In this document: one piece after another, positions 8,110 through 17,451 of the stretch | Layout of the letters: the number at the start of each line of letters is the position of its first letter | How positions within the stretch are numbered: position 1 is the stretch's first letter | Virus record (IMG/VR): IMGVR_UViG_3300028794_000183 | Location: 1 to 43,960 of that record | Length of the DNA stretch: 43,960 nt | Source: a virus | Direction: 5' to 3' (one strand) | Translations under genes and position numbers: made by a program | Notes under the pieces: generated by a model | Told to the model about the DNA's origin: nothing | Database searches by the model: none | What the model saw: the letters and a program-made list of their open reading frames with translations, nothing else

Positions 8110-11100
8110 CGTTTGAGCGCGGCGAAGCGCAGCAGAAAGCCGTTGGTGGTTTCGGTGGCGCTGGTGCCGGGGCCTGTGCCGTCGCCGAGGCTGATCCACC
8201 CGTAGTACGCCATCGTGACCGTGTGGCCGGCCGGCACGCTGAAGCTCTGCAGGCAGGTCTCCACGCCATCCGCAGCGAAGTCGGGGTCGGCAGGCGTGAC
8301 CAACGGCGCCTGGTTGGGCCCGTAGGCCGATACCCGCAGCAGCGTGGTCGAGGCCGTGACGTCATCAACCTGCACGTAGGCCGACAGGCGCACGTCCTGC
8401 GTCCAGTCGCTGGACAGCGCCAGGCTGCGATTGCCGTGGTACGACAGTTCCACCTCTACGTCGCCCGCGGTGTCGTTGACGTAGGTGAGCGCCGGCGCGT
8501 CCAGGAACGGGAACCGGAATTCGTCCAGATCGGTGTCGGTGACGACATCCGTGGCGGTGAGGTAGGTCGTCGCCTGATACTCGATGGACGTGTAGCCCTT
8601 GGCAGTGGCCGCCTCGTCGCCGATGTGCTCGGTGAGCACGGCGATGTCGATAGGCCCGTCGCTGACCCAGTACGCCGGCGTGGTGCCGATGACCTCGCCG
8701 CTTTCGGGATCCTCGATGTCGGCGTACCAGGTGGCCGGCGTGCCGTCGTCGGTGTACCAGTAGGCGGTGAATTCGGTGACGATGGTGCCAGCGATGGTGA
8801 ACTGGGCTATCGCCGCGTCCACGCTCCAGTTGCCCGATGTATCGACGTGCTTGGCCAGGATGGTGTAGGTGCCGTCCGGTGGCCAGGGCCACAGAAAATC
8901 ACGCACCTTGCCTTTGAAGATGGGCGCCGTATCGTCGGACCATGCGCCCTCTACGTGCAGCTCCGTGCTGCCGTAGTCCAGGTCGACCGGCGAATCCCAG
9001 GTGAATTGCACGCCGCCCGCGTAGAAACGCATGCGGTAGCCGAGCACGTTGCCGGGCGGCGCCAGCTTGCCGCCGATCTGGTACAGCACCGTTCCGCCCC
9101 ACGGCCCACGCACGTATGGCAGCGTCTGCACGGCGCGATGCCGGAACATGTAGTAGCGGCCAGCGAGCAGGCCGCCGATGAGCGCGGACGTGGCGGCACC
9201 CTGCTCGCGCCAGGCCGGCCAGTCGCCGGCAGGCGTGGCGGCCGCGGCCTCTGTGTACTGCACTTCGATCTCTCCGCCCTGGCGGATGTTGGCACCCACG
9301 GCGGCCGTCCAGCTGACGGCCGTCATGGTCTGCACCGTGCCATCAGCCAGCACGATGGCCACGCCGTCGGCCACGGCCAGGCCGGTGAGCTGCTCCACGT
9401 CCCACGGTCTGCGCAGGTTGCTGTCGGGCGCGGGATCGCGGCCGACCAGCTCGGGCAGCGGCTCGTAGATGGCGTCGGTGATCTCGGCCAGCTGCAGCTT
9501 GATGCCGCCGTTCGGGCTCCACCTGCGGCCGATCACCTCGGCCGTTTTGCCCAGCGCCTCATCCATGCCCTGGCGCGGCAGCAGCAGCGTGCCCACGTCG
9601 AACAGGCGCGCCTGGTAGGCGTAGAGGTTGCACATCGCCTCGATGCGCGTGCCGGCCTGCGCCTCGCGGATGGCGATGCTGGCCAGGTGCTGGGCCTGGG
9701 CGATGTGGTTGACGCCCTCGTACGTAACCTGCTCGGCGCGGACGCCGTGTGCGGCGATCAGCGTCTCGTCCGAGACGCCGGGGTATGGCAGCACCTGGTA
9801 GCGCTGCGCCGGGTCTACGCAGGAGCCGGTGATGCGGTTGATACGCTGGTCGCGGCTGAAAGCGTTGGCGCCGCGGAGCACGGGGTCATTGCCCGGCTTG
9901 CCATCCCTGCCGAGCTTTTGCGCAAGCCAGGCCGTCGTGAGCGTGAATGTCGACGCGGCTTTCACACCGGCGCGAAAGCGCCACAGGCCACCGTCCCAGC
10001 CGTCGCTGCCGGCCATGGCCGCCATGATGGCGTCCATGGCGGCGCGGCGCGTGTTGGGGTCTGCGTCGGCCGGGATGGTGATGCCGCAGGTGTAGCGCGG
10101 CAGCGTGACGGTCTCGGTGCTGTCATCGGCCTTGCGCAACGTGAATTCGGTGGAGACATCGCAGGCGTCTGCAGCGGCCATCACGTCCGCGCGCGGGATC
10201 TCTGCGGCCGGCAGCGCCCAGCCGCCGGACCAGCGGGCGTAGTGGTCGGCCTGCAGGGCGGCGTTTTCGCTCCATGTCCAGGTGTCTGGATAGTCGATGC
10301 GGTGCGAGCCGCTGCCGCCGGCGACGGTGGAGTCGAGCCGGGCGTCGTACAGTTTGGCGCCGCGGAACACGGCCGTCACCGTGGGCCGGCCTTGCGTGAA
10401 TACGTCGGTGTCGAAGAGCACATCGACAGCCGCCAGCGCGATGCCGGCAAAGCGGTCCGTGGCCGTCAACTTGCCCGGGTATTCAGCCGCCAGGTCGGCG
10501 CCGACGTTTTGGCTGATGGTGCCGAGGTAGGGCCGGATGCGCACCAGCGAGGTGGCCGCGGTGTATTGGTAGTTGACCCAGATGTCCGCGCCGGCCAGAC
10601 CGCCGGTGACGGTGGCCGTGGTGCCGACCACGCTGACCGAGGCGGCGCCCTGCTCCATGTATTCGCCATAGCCGGTGCTCCACACCGCCCAGGCGGCGCC
10701 GCCGATGGGCTCATGCGACAGGGCGACGGTGGCGGCACCGGCTTCGTCGAGCGTGCCGTGGTCGATGGCCGACTCTCCACGCGCTTTGACGTATGGGTGC
10801 TGGTACAGCTTGACCGCGATGGCGGACGCCGCCAGCGGCTTGAGCAGGCCGGGCGCGGCCAGCACCACCGTGCCCGGGGCGCCGATGCCGGCGGCCACCT
10901 GGTAGCGAGTGCTGTCGCCGTCGAACAGCACCGTGTCGCCGGTAGCGATGCTGCCGGCGCCAGTGATGAGCGGGATGGCCGTGGTGCCGACCGCGAAGCC
11001 TGCGGCCGTGGTGGTGTAGCCCGAGGCGGTGCCGACGCTGGTGGGCTGCACCCAACCGTCAACGTCGAGCGTGACCAGGTCGTCGTTGAGATACCACTGC

Positions 11101-11435
11101 TCGAAGCCGTCGATCTCATGGCCGGCGAAGCTGACCACCATGGTCAACTTCTCGGCGTTGGCGCCGCTGGTCCAGGGGGGGCGGCGCACGCCTTCCACGG
11201 CGCGCACGCGGCCCATCACCAGCGTGCGCGGCGCATCGGGCGTCAGGTCGACCATTTCCAGCCGGTCTTTGAGGCTGGCGTTGTAGGCCGAGATGGCCCG
11301 GCGCCGGTCGCGCTTGGCTATGCGGCTCTGGTGCGCGCTGGACGACACGGCGATGAAAACCTGCCAATCGCTGGTGATGTACGAGTAGATGAAAGACGCG
11401 ACTAGCGCGATGCCGCGACCGAGGCTGAGTCCCAT
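8106..11435 (-). CDS. Tail tip / host-specificity (gpJ-like) protein
   Basis: A 1109-residue protein, the largest of the tail module, in the position of the central tail fibre or host-specificity protein of siphophages. It carries a short hydrophobic N-terminal stretch, many beta-rich repeats, a region resembling the phage-tail_3 fold, and fibronectin-like segments in the C-terminal third (RYYMFRHRAVQTLPYVRGPW and later). It should form the tail tip and contact the host receptor. It starts 2 bp after the upstream tail gene and overlaps the tail chaperone by 4 bp. Confidence 0.85.
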   Translation of the reverse strand: MGLSLGRGIALVASFIYSYITSDWQVFIAVSSSAHQSRIAKRDRRRAISAYNASLKDRLEMVDLTPDAPRTLVMGRVRAVEGVRRPPWTSGANAEKLTMVVSFAGHEIDGFEQWYLNDDLVTLDVDGWVQPTSVGTASGYTTTAAGFAVGTTAIPLITGAGSIATGDTVLFDGDSTRYQVAAGIGAPGTVVLAAPGLLKPLAASAIAVKLYQHPYVKARGESAIDHGTLDEAGAATVALSHEPIGGAAWAVWSTGYGEYMEQGAASVSVVGTTATVTGGLAGADIWVNYQYTAATSLVRIRPYLGTISQNVGADLAAEYPGKLTATDRFAGIALAAVDVLFDTDVFTQGRPTVTAVFRGAKLYDARLDSTVAGGSGSHRIDYPDTWTWSENAALQADHYARWSGGWALPAAEIPRADVMAAADACDVSTEFTLRKADDSTETVTLPRYTCGITIPADADPNTRRAAMDAIMAAMAGSDGWDGGLWRFRAGVKAASTFTLTTAWLAQKLGRDGKPGNDPVLRGANAFSRDQRINRITGSCVDPAQRYQVLPYPGVSDETLIAAHGVRAEQVTYEGVNHIAQAQHLASIAIREAQAGTRIEAMCNLYAYQARLFDVGTLLLPRQGMDEALGKTAEVIGRRWSPNGGIKLQLAEITDAIYEPLPELVGRDPAPDSNLRRPWDVEQLTGLAVADGVAIVLADGTVQTMTAVSWTAAVGANIRQGGEIEVQYTEAAAATPAGDWPAWREQGAATSALIGGLLAGRYYMFRHRAVQTLPYVRGPWGGTVLYQIGGKLAPPGNVLGYRMRFYAGGVQFTWDSPVDLDYGSTELHVEGAWSDDTAPIFKGKVRDFLWPWPPDGTYTILAKHVDTSGNWSVDAAIAQFTIAGTIVTEFTAYWYTDDGTPATWYADIEDPESGEVIGTTPAYWVSDGPIDIAVLTEHIGDEAATAKGYTSIEYQATTYLTATDVVTDTDLDEFRFPFLDAPALTYVNDTAGDVEVELSYHGNRSLALSSDWTQDVRLSAYVQVDDVTASTTLLRVSAYGPNQAPLVTPADPDFAADGVETCLQSFSVPAGHTVTMAYYGWISLGDGTGPGTSATETTNGFLLRFAALKR

Positions 11436-11437
11436 CT

Positions 11438-12037
11438 CTAGGGCTGCTTGAAGTAGGCGGCGTTCGGCCAGACCACGGGCCCCGCATCGGTGGCGGGGTC
11501 AAATGCCATCGATGTATCGCCCAGATACAAGCGCCGCTGCTCGTCGTCGGTGTAGAGGCTGGGCTTGGGCCGCAGCGCGGCATTGCCGTGGTGGACGGCG
11601 GTGAACAGCACGCTGGCCTCAGGCCCGTCCTGCCAGCCGGGGATGTCCATCTCCCCGCTCCAGGCCAGCACGGCGTCGGCCACCTCGCCGGTGTCTGGGT
11701 CCACCCAGGCGTCGTACACGCGCACGGTGGCGCCGTCGACATCATCGAAGGCGAATGCGATCTCGGATTCGGTGACGCCGGGCAGCGCGAAGGTCTGGCC
11801 GTTGAGGCCGTTGACGGTGTCCTCGATTTCGCTGATGGCAATATCGACGGCGACCCAGTCGCTGCCGTCCCACGCCAGCTGCGTGCCGCATGCAGCCCAG
11901 CGCTGCGGCACGAATGGGCCGACTTCGAGGCCCGTCAACGGGTCCAGCTGGGCGATGTAGACGAGCTGGATCACCGGGATCCGTTCGCCCGCGATCGCGC
12001 GGGCCAGCAGCGCCAGCCCTTCAGCATTCATCGCCAT
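11438..12037 (-). CDS. Tail tip protein, DUF2163-like
   Basis: A 199-residue protein with the segment LYTDDEQRRLYLGDTSMAF, which resembles the conserved end of DUF2163-type and related siphophage tail tip proteins. It lies between the distal tail protein and the gpJ-like protein, as expected of a baseplate hub component. Its start follows the upstream stop by one base. Confidence 0.65.
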   Translation of the reverse strand: MAMNAEGLALLARAIAGERIPVIQLVYIAQLDPLTGLEVGPFVPQRWAACGTQLAWDGSDWVAVDIAISEIEDTVNGLNGQTFALPGVTESEIAFAFDDVDGATVRVYDAWVDPDTGEVADAVLAWSGEMDIPGWQDGPEASVLFTAVHHGNAALRPKPSLYTDDEQRRLYLGDTSMAFDPATDAGPVVWPNAAYFKQP

Positions 12038-12038
12038 T

Positions 12039-12653
12039 TCAGGCCACCTTTTGACGAAATGGCAGGCTGATGCCGAGCTGCACGGCGCTGGGGCTGAAAT
12101 CGAGCATCAGCCCATCGGTGTCCAGCTGCCACAGGCCGGTAGGGCCGCTCAGCACCACGGCCGCGCCGGCGGCTATGGGCCGCTGCGGCGGCAGGGTGAG
12201 CGGCACCGTCATGTGCCCGGCACCGTCAGCCACAGCGCCGGCATAGCCGACCTGGAGCAGGTTGCCGCCGATGCCGAAAATGTCACCCGCCAGCAGCGTG
12301 GCGCCCACGGCGCCGCCGGCCAGCACCAGGCTGCTGGCAGCACCCAGAACGTCGGCATTGACCGTGATGGCGCCGCTGAGCGTGCCCAGCAGCGCGCGGC
12401 GGTGCAGCGGGCCGAAGCGGAGGTAGTCACCGCTGCGGTCCAGCGCCATCAAGAATGCCGAGCGGCGGCCGGCAGCCGCATTGCCCTTTACAGGGCCGAG
12501 CTGCAGCGTGGCCAGCAAACGGTCAGACAAATTGCTGAGGCTCTGCCTATCCCCACTGAAATAGCCCACCGACGCTGCCTTGGACGTGCTGCTGCCGAAT
12601 GACATGCTGGCCGGCAAGAACGCCCTGTCCAGTGGGAGATCGACCGTGGCCAT
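12039..12653 (-). CDS. Minor/distal tail protein, unknown family
   Basis: A 204-residue beta-rich protein that starts on the last base of the tape measure stop codon. Its position directly after the tape measure is that of the distal tail protein in siphophages. I see no diagnostic motif beyond the overall hydrophobic beta pattern (GPTGLWQLDTDGLMLDF). Confidence 0.6.
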   Translation of the reverse strand: MATVDLPLDRAFLPASMSFGSSTSKAASVGYFSGDRQSLSNLSDRLLATLQLGPVKGNAAAGRRSAFLMALDRSGDYLRFGPLHRRALLGTLSGAITVNADVLGAASSLVLAGGAVGATLLAGDIFGIGGNLLQVGYAGAVADGAGHMTVPLTLPPQRPIAAGAAVVLSGPTGLWQLDTDGLMLDFSPSAVQLGISLPFRQKVA

Positions 12654-14821
12654 CAGCCGTACCGGGCCGTCATGCGCGCTTCCAGGCCGGCGACGGCGCC
12701 CTGGATCAACGCAACGTTGTTTTCGCTCACGTCGCCCTGGATCTGGATCGGCGCGTGGACCACGATTGATTTGCCGCCGGCGTCTGCGCTGCGCGCCTGG
12801 CTCGCTGTCAGCACGCGCTCGTCCTTGTGCAGCACTGCGCGATAGTTGTCGAACGGCACGCGGTCCAGGCCGGTGGCATGGAAACCGTCAATGACGGACC
12901 AGAGGCCGGGAGCATTGGTCAAGTCGAAACCGCCGCCACCGATGACACCGGACAGACCACCCAGCAGCGGGCGCACGACCTGCAGCCTGATCAGCTCGTT
13001 CAACGCGTAATCGACGAAGCTGTGCACGTCGCCCTTGCCTTTGCGCAGGCTGTTGGTGAGATCGTCTTCCAGCGTGCCGAGGCCGCGGCCAACGGCTTGC
13101 TGGGTGGCGATGCCGGCCTCTTGCGCCGTCTTGACGTAGTCCTCCAGCGCACGCTGGGCGCCGGCGACGGCGTCCAGGCGCACGTCAGCCTCTTTGCCGG
13201 CGAGCTGGCGGCGCAGCGCGATCTGGTCGCGCAGGGCCTTGGCGTTCAGCTGGCGCGCGTCGGTCTCGGCTTCGGTGCCTTCGATGTTCTGCAGGCCGAT
13301 GATGGTGAGCTCTTCCTGCGCGGCCTTGTCTTCGAGCCGCGCGATGCGCATCTGCTCGATGGCCTGGGCCGTCTTGCCGAACTCCTCGAGCTGCTCGCGC
13401 AACGCGTTGTTGCCGTCGACGCGGGCCGCCTTCTCCCGCTGCAGATCGGCCACAGCCTGGTCGGACAGCTTTGCGCTGTAGCCGCGCACCTGCAGCTCCA
13501 GGCGGCGCAGCTGGAGTTGGGCATCCAGCGCGGGCAGCGAATCGGCGATGGCCTGCAGGCTGCTGCGCTGCGACGCGGTGAACTTGGTCTCACCGTTGTT
13601 CAGCTCTTCGAGCAACTTGATGCGCTGGGTCTGCAGCTCGGTGAGCTTGTCAGCGCCGACGATCTCCAGCGATGCGGCTGTGGTGGCCATGCCGATGGAC
13701 GATGCGAGCTTCTCGTACTCCTTGGCCGCCTTCTCGGCGTCGGCTTTCGCCTTCGGGTCGATCTCAAAATTGCCGACGCTTGGCAGCGTACGGCTGCGCA
13801 GCCCACCGCCGCCTTCACTCGGCGGCCGATGCGTGCCGACCATGAACTTGTCATAGGCCTTGTTCGCCGCGTTGAAGTCCTTCGCCAGCACCCTGGCTTG
13901 CGCATCGATCCGGGCCAGGTTCTCCTGCGCTTCCTTGAACACTCGCGGGTCCATCCTGTCCGGGCCGGCGTTGACGATGCTCAATGGACCCATGCGCTCA
14001 ACACCCAGCGACAGGAGCCGCCATGCGGTGGTGATGCGATCGATCTTCGTCGGCGTCTCTTCCAGGCCAGCGATCTTCAGGACGCCGCCCTCCCGGAACT
14101 GTGCGAACAGCTTGTTCATGGCCGGCACCAGCTCCGACACAATCGAGCGGGCCGCATCGGTGCTGTTCTTCTGCAGCTGGAACAGTTCTTGGTTGAACTT
14201 CTCCGCCGCTTTCGCCTGCTCGGCGGTGACCGTTGCGTTCAGATGGCCCTTCTCGGCCAGATCCTTGAGGAACGGGCCCACTTCCTCGACGCTCTTGCCG
14301 AACAGAACCTGCACCAGGCGAGCCTTCCTGCCTTCATCGGTGTAGCCGGCCAGGGCCGTGGACACCTTGAGCAACGCCTCGGCCGGGTCGAGCGTCTTCA
14401 GCTCCGCGACGCTCAGCCCGATGGCCTTGAGCGCGGCCGCCTGCTGGCTGTCCGGGATGGCCGCCGTCAACGTCTTGTTGAGCTTGATTACCGAGGCGCC
14501 AACCGCCTCCATGTTGGTGCCGGTGCGCGCAGCGATGTCTTCCAGCGCCGACAGGTTTTCGACGCTGGCGCCGGTGGCGTCGCTCAGGTCGTTGAGGTGG
14601 TCGATGCCGTCGACCGTGGACTTGACGAATGCGGCGATGCCGGACACCGAGAACGCCGCGGCGAACGCCGAGCCGACGCCGACGGCCACGAGCTTGAGCC
14701 CGCCAAAAGCGGCCTCGATGCCCTGCGCCGTTTTCTCCGAGATGCGCCCAGCCTTGTCCATGCCGGCCTGCAGCTCGGCCAGCTTGGCGACCAGGTCGAT
14801 GGAGAGCGTTGCGAGTGCCAT
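12653..14821 (-). CDS. Tail tape measure protein
   Basis: A 722-residue protein with the typical tape measure make-up: MALATLSIDLVAKLAELQAG opening, an early hydrophobic segment (about 45-68, VAVGVGSAFAAAFSVSGIAAF), then long helical coiled-coil regions rich in Ala, Glu, Gln and Lys, and a Gly-rich C-terminal part. It sets tail length and is ejected during infection. It begins directly after the stop of the frameshifted chaperone. Its length is short for the family, predicting a tail of about 100 nm on the usual rule. Confidence 0.9.
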   Translation of the reverse strand: MALATLSIDLVAKLAELQAGMDKAGRISEKTAQGIEAAFGGLKLVAVGVGSAFAAAFSVSGIAAFVKSTVDGIDHLNDLSDATGASVENLSALEDIAARTGTNMEAVGASVIKLNKTLTAAIPDSQQAAALKAIGLSVAELKTLDPAEALLKVSTALAGYTDEGRKARLVQVLFGKSVEEVGPFLKDLAEKGHLNATVTAEQAKAAEKFNQELFQLQKNSTDAARSIVSELVPAMNKLFAQFREGGVLKIAGLEETPTKIDRITTAWRLLSLGVERMGPLSIVNAGPDRMDPRVFKEAQENLARIDAQARVLAKDFNAANKAYDKFMVGTHRPPSEGGGGLRSRTLPSVGNFEIDPKAKADAEKAAKEYEKLASSIGMATTAASLEIVGADKLTELQTQRIKLLEELNNGETKFTASQRSSLQAIADSLPALDAQLQLRRLELQVRGYSAKLSDQAVADLQREKAARVDGNNALREQLEEFGKTAQAIEQMRIARLEDKAAQEELTIIGLQNIEGTEAETDARQLNAKALRDQIALRRQLAGKEADVRLDAVAGAQRALEDYVKTAQEAGIATQQAVGRGLGTLEDDLTNSLRKGKGDVHSFVDYALNELIRLQVVRPLLGGLSGVIGGGGFDLTNAPGLWSVIDGFHATGLDRVPFDNYRAVLHKDERVLTASQARSADAGGKSIVVHAPIQIQGDVSENNVALIQGAVAGLEARMTARYG

Positions 14822-15408
14822 TCAGGCATCTCCCTTGTCGGTGCGGTGCAGCTTCATCTGCGCCAGGCGCGGCATGAGTTCTTCGATGTCCGTGACGCCG
14901 AGCCAGCCGCACACGAGCGGCAGGCCGGACCAGTCCACACCGCCCGAGTCGGTCTTGAGCAGGGCGTACACACGGATAGCCATGTCGTCTTCGGCGGTGG
15001 CTACTGGCGGCTCTTCGCCCTCGAACTCGACCCCGCGCGCCTGGTCGATGAGGGCTCCGAGTTTTTTGCCGTGTCCACGCGCTTCTGCAGGTAGGCGGCA
15101 GCGGTCTCGACCATGGCCTTAGCCACCACGGGCAGGTACCTCGCCCGGTCCCGCACCACGGCGGCCCACAGGTCCCGGTGGAACGGCAGCGGGTCGCTGC
15201 TGCCGACGGCGGCGCCGAGCAAGTCGGCCTCGGTGAACCCGGACCAGTCGCAGGCGTAGTCGATCACGTGCTCGATACGCACACCGCGCAGGAACTGCGG
15301 CAGGTCCACCTCATACGGGCGTCGGTACTTCAGGCGCTTGCCATCGGGCAGGTCCACCCAGGTTTCGCGTTGCGCGTCCAGGCGCGCGAGCAATGCGGTC
15401 ACGTCCAT
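14822..15408 (-). CDS. Tail assembly chaperone G-T fusion made by -1 ribosomal frameshift
   Basis: The zero frame (15001-15408) contains the canonical slippery heptamer A AAA AAC at 15061-15067 (minus strand), in phase with the reading frame. After a -1 shift the reading continues as LGALIDQARGVEFEGEE and on through VYALLKTDSGGVDWSGLPLV to a TGA at 14822-14824, which directly abuts the tape measure ATG. The extension is about 80 residues. This is the G/G-T arrangement of lambda-like and many siphophages, where the fusion protein coats the tape measure during tail assembly. Continuity of sensible coding sequence in the -1 frame right up to the next gene is the main evidence. Confidence 0.85.
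15001..15408 (-). CDS. Tail assembly chaperone G (zero-frame product)
   Basis: A 135-residue protein (MDVTALLARLDAQRETWVDL start) that ends in a Ser/Arg-rich tail after the slippery site. It is the more abundant unshifted product of the G/G-T pair. It follows the major tail protein gene by 5 bp, the usual position for this chaperone. The last 20 or so residues differ in composition from the rest, as expected when they overlap the coding sequence of the shifted frame. Confidence 0.8.
   Translation of the reverse strand: MDVTALLARLDAQRETWVDLPDGKRLKYRRPYEVDLPQFLRGVRIEHVIDYACDWSGFTEADLLGAAVGSSDPLPFHRDLWAAVVRDRARYLPVVAKAMVETAAAYLQKRVDTAKNSEPSSTRRAGSSSRAKSRQ
15061..15067 (-). promoter_or_regulatory. 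Programmed -1 frameshift slippery site (AAAAAAC)
   Basis: The heptamer A AAA AAC lies in the zero frame (GCA AAA AAC) of the tail chaperone gene. Slippage by one base on this motif allows both tRNAs to re-pair and opens the G-T extension. Confidence 0.85.
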
Positions 15409-15413
15409 GGGGA

Positions 15414-16070
15414 TCAGACGTTCGGCTTGACGCAGAAGCCGGGGACGTTGACCGCGAACGTGCCCGTGGCGCCGCCGCCGGCGCTGACGGATTCACCCGG
15501 CAGCGACGGCACGCCGTAGGCTACCCGCAGCACCCGCCCGGCCTTGCTGATCTTGATGAGCACCGGCAGACCGCGCATGGCCTTGGTGGCCACGAACTGC
15601 ATGGCGGCGCCGTCGACCTCTTGATTCTTGATGCCGACGTTCAGCGTCTGCGCGGCCAGGTTGCCGCTGATGTTGCGGTCCTTCGTTTCGTGCAGGCGGT
15701 TGTCTTCGATCTGGCCGGCCGCGCCGCCGCCGACTTCGTAGCTGGCAGCCTCCGACACGGTGCCCCAGGTGGCGGCAATGGTGTAGGAGTTGCCGGCCGC
15801 CACGTGGGTGCTGTAGTCGGTGCTGTCCAGGCCCGGCATCTCGAACGTGTCCGTCGCGACGTTGTTGACCATGAAGCCCTGCTCGTCCAGCTCCACCATG
15901 CCGCCGGCGGGCATGAGCCAGAAACCGACGCTGCCGTTCGACAGGCCGTGCGCGGCGTCAGTGACCTGCGGTGGATTGGCCTTGGTGATGAGGGTGGCGC
16001 CGGCGACGACTGCTGCGCTGAACGTGAGGGCGACTTCGACTTTGCAATTGCGCCCGGTGATGGTTCCCAT
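15414..16070 (-). CDS. Major tail (tube) protein
   Basis: A 218-residue protein upstream of the tail chaperones, where the tube protein gene always lies. It has a beta-sandwich-like pattern (GRNCKVEVALTFS, GLSNGSVGFWLMPAGGMVEL, YSTHVAAGNSYTIAATWGT) and ends in a Gly-rich loop plus VPGFCVKPNV. It should polymerise into the tail tube. The ATG at 16070 is preceded by AAAGGA at good spacing. A hairpin terminator-like element sits just upstream. Confidence 0.85.
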   Translation of the reverse strand: MGTITGRNCKVEVALTFSAAVVAGATLITKANPPQVTDAAHGLSNGSVGFWLMPAGGMVELDEQGFMVNNVATDTFEMPGLDSTDYSTHVAAGNSYTIAATWGTVSEAASYEVGGGAAGQIEDNRLHETKDRNISGNLAAQTLNVGIKNQEVDGAAMQFVATKAMRGLPVLIKISKAGRVLRVAYGVPSLPGESVSAGGGATGTFAVNVPGFCVKPNV

Positions 16071-16111
16071 ATCGGTCCTTTACAGAGGTTGCGGGCACAC
16101 GCGCCCGGGGT

Positions 16112-16149
16112 GGCGAGAAAACAGGAAGGGCCGCACGTGGCGGCCCTTC
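16112..16149 (-). terminator. Hairpin with T-rich tail upstream of the major tail protein
   Basis: Positions 16125-16149 form a perfect 10 bp stem (GAAGGGCCGC / GCGGCCCTTC) with a 5-base loop. On the minus strand it is followed by CTGTTTTCTC, the layout of an intrinsic terminator. It lies within the late operon, so it could lower or partition transcription between head-completion and tail genes, and be read through under late antitermination. Confidence 0.65.
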
Positions 16150-16171
16150 TGGGGTTGGGATGTGGTGGGCG

Positions 16172-16534
16172 TCACACCCACCACTCCACGTCGAGCACGA
16201 CACCGTCGAGCCCCAGCTCGGGGTCGAATGTGGTGGAGCGACTGAGCACGGTCACGTCGTTGGCCGGGTTCGCGGCCGCGATGGCGGCCACCACGGCGTC
16301 GGCCACCTGGCCGGCAAGCACGCCGTCTGGAGCCCAGCATTGGGTCGGCAGGCTGACCTGGTCGGACAGGACCGTGCCGTCAAGCGCTTTGTCTTCGTTG
16401 TGCGTGGCGCTGTAGACCACGAGCGAGCCGGTCATGCCGTTGGGCACGGCGTCTTGCGCGATGCGCGTGCTGACCAGTGCGGTCAGCGGCGCATAGGCCA
16501 GGAGCAGCGCGTGATAGTCCGTTTCGATGCTCAT
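16172..16534 (-). CDS. Tail completion / terminator protein, DUF3168-like
   Basis: A 120-residue protein with the order and features of DUF3168 tail-completion proteins (YHALLLAYAPLTALVSTRIAQ at the start, ending with a beta strand VVLDVEWWV). These cap the tail tube at the head-proximal end. It overlaps the upstream HK97 gp10-like gene by 4 bp. Confidence 0.75.
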   Translation of the reverse strand: MSIETDYHALLLAYAPLTALVSTRIAQDAVPNGMTGSLVVYSATHNEDKALDGTVLSDQVSLPTQCWAPDGVLAGQVADAVVAAIAAANPANDVTVLSRSTTFDPELGLDGVVLDVEWWV

Positions 16535-17085
16535 GGCGGCGGCGCTTTCGGGCGGTTGAGTTTCTGGATCTGCGGGCCAATGGTCTTGATGAAGGCCTGC
16601 AGCGCCGCGCCGAGCTGGGCGGCGCCGGCTTCGAGGAAGCGGACGCCCGGCAGGGCGCGGGCATTCGTCGCGGCGCGCCGGACCTTGAGGCCGAAGACGC
16701 CACCGCCACGCTTGACGCGACCGGCCGCTGGGCGCCAGCCCCAGTTGATCCAGCGCCAGTAGAACGGATCGTTCGGATTTTTGGCGCCGCGTGCGCCCTT
16801 CTTGGCCGGCCGCACGTTGACGAAGACGCCCACGTCACCGCCGCGGCGGGCCAGCCGGCTGGTGCGCACGCTGATGGCCCGGCGCAGCGTGCCGGGCTTG
16901 CGGTAGCCGCGGCGCACCATGGACGACGCCGACGACAGCACCGGCGTGGCCGCCCGCGCCGCACGCTGGACCACGCGGGCGCCGGCGGCCAGCGCGTTGC
17001 GCAGCGCGCGGTAGCGCAGCTTGGGCACGATGCCGGCCAGCGCGGCTTTCAGGTCCGGGATGCCGGTGATTTTGCTTTCGATCAT
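16531..17085 (-). CDS. HK97 gp10-like head-tail/tail completion protein
   Basis: A 184-residue, strongly basic protein that opens MIESKITGIPDLKAALAGIV, the typical start of the HK97_gp10_like family. The middle includes FYWRWINWGWRPAAGRV, resembling the family's conserved FY..(I/L)E.G segment. The ATG at 17085 overlaps the upstream stop in an ATGA arrangement, so the longer frame beginning at 17127 is unlikely. Confidence 0.75.
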   Translation of the reverse strand: MIESKITGIPDLKAALAGIVPKLRYRALRNALAAGARVVQRAARAATPVLSSASSMVRRGYRKPGTLRRAISVRTSRLARRGGDVGVFVNVRPAKKGARGAKNPNDPFYWRWINWGWRPAAGRVKRGGGVFGLKVRRAATNARALPGVRFLEAGAAQLGAALQAFIKTIGPQIQKLNRPKAPPP

Positions 17086-17450
17086 CGCCCGTCCCTGACG
17101 CCGGCCACGCACAGCAGCTGCAGCCATTCGTTCATGCCGTCAACGTTGATGGGCCGGCCGACCAGTTCGAAGGGCTGGCTGTTCCACAACACGCGCCAGC
17201 TGGGCAGTACGTCCGCGCGGTAGCGGATGAACCACTTGGCGTCCAGCGTGGCAATCTGCTGGCCGGCGGCGGCTATGTCGGCGGCTATGTCGCGCGCGGT
17301 GACGAAGCCGGGCTTGGCCCATACCGTGGGGTCGGTCGGCACGTTGCCCCAGGCGCCGTTGGCCTGGCCCAGGGCATCCTGTCCAGACGCCCGGACTTGC
17401 AGGGTGATGCGCTGGGTCAGCTCGCCGGGGTCGATCATCAGGCGGCCCAT
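17082..17450 (-). CDS. Phage head-tail adaptor (head closure) protein
   Basis: A 122-residue protein with PGELTQRITLQV near the start and FIRYRADVLPSWRVLW in the middle, both typical of the phage head-tail joining family (HK97 gp7/SPP1 gp16 type). It would close the connector and bind the tail. It starts 1 bp after the connector gene stop and overlaps the next gene by 4 bp. Confidence 0.8.
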   Translation of the reverse strand: MGRLMIDPGELTQRITLQVRASGQDALGQANGAWGNVPTDPTVWAKPGFVTARDIAADIAAAGQQIATLDAKWFIRYRADVLPSWRVLWNSQPFELVGRPINVDGMNEWLQLLCVAGVRDGR

Positions 17451-17451
17451 G

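Noticed and set aside
8223-11405. Plus-strand open frame of about 1060 codons
   Set aside because: It is the antisense shadow of the gpJ-like gene in GC-rich DNA; the product is rich in Gly/Arg/Val/His with no domain.
12827-15094. Plus-strand open frame of about 755 codons
   Set aside because: Antisense shadow of the tape measure gene; composition and position show no independent coding.
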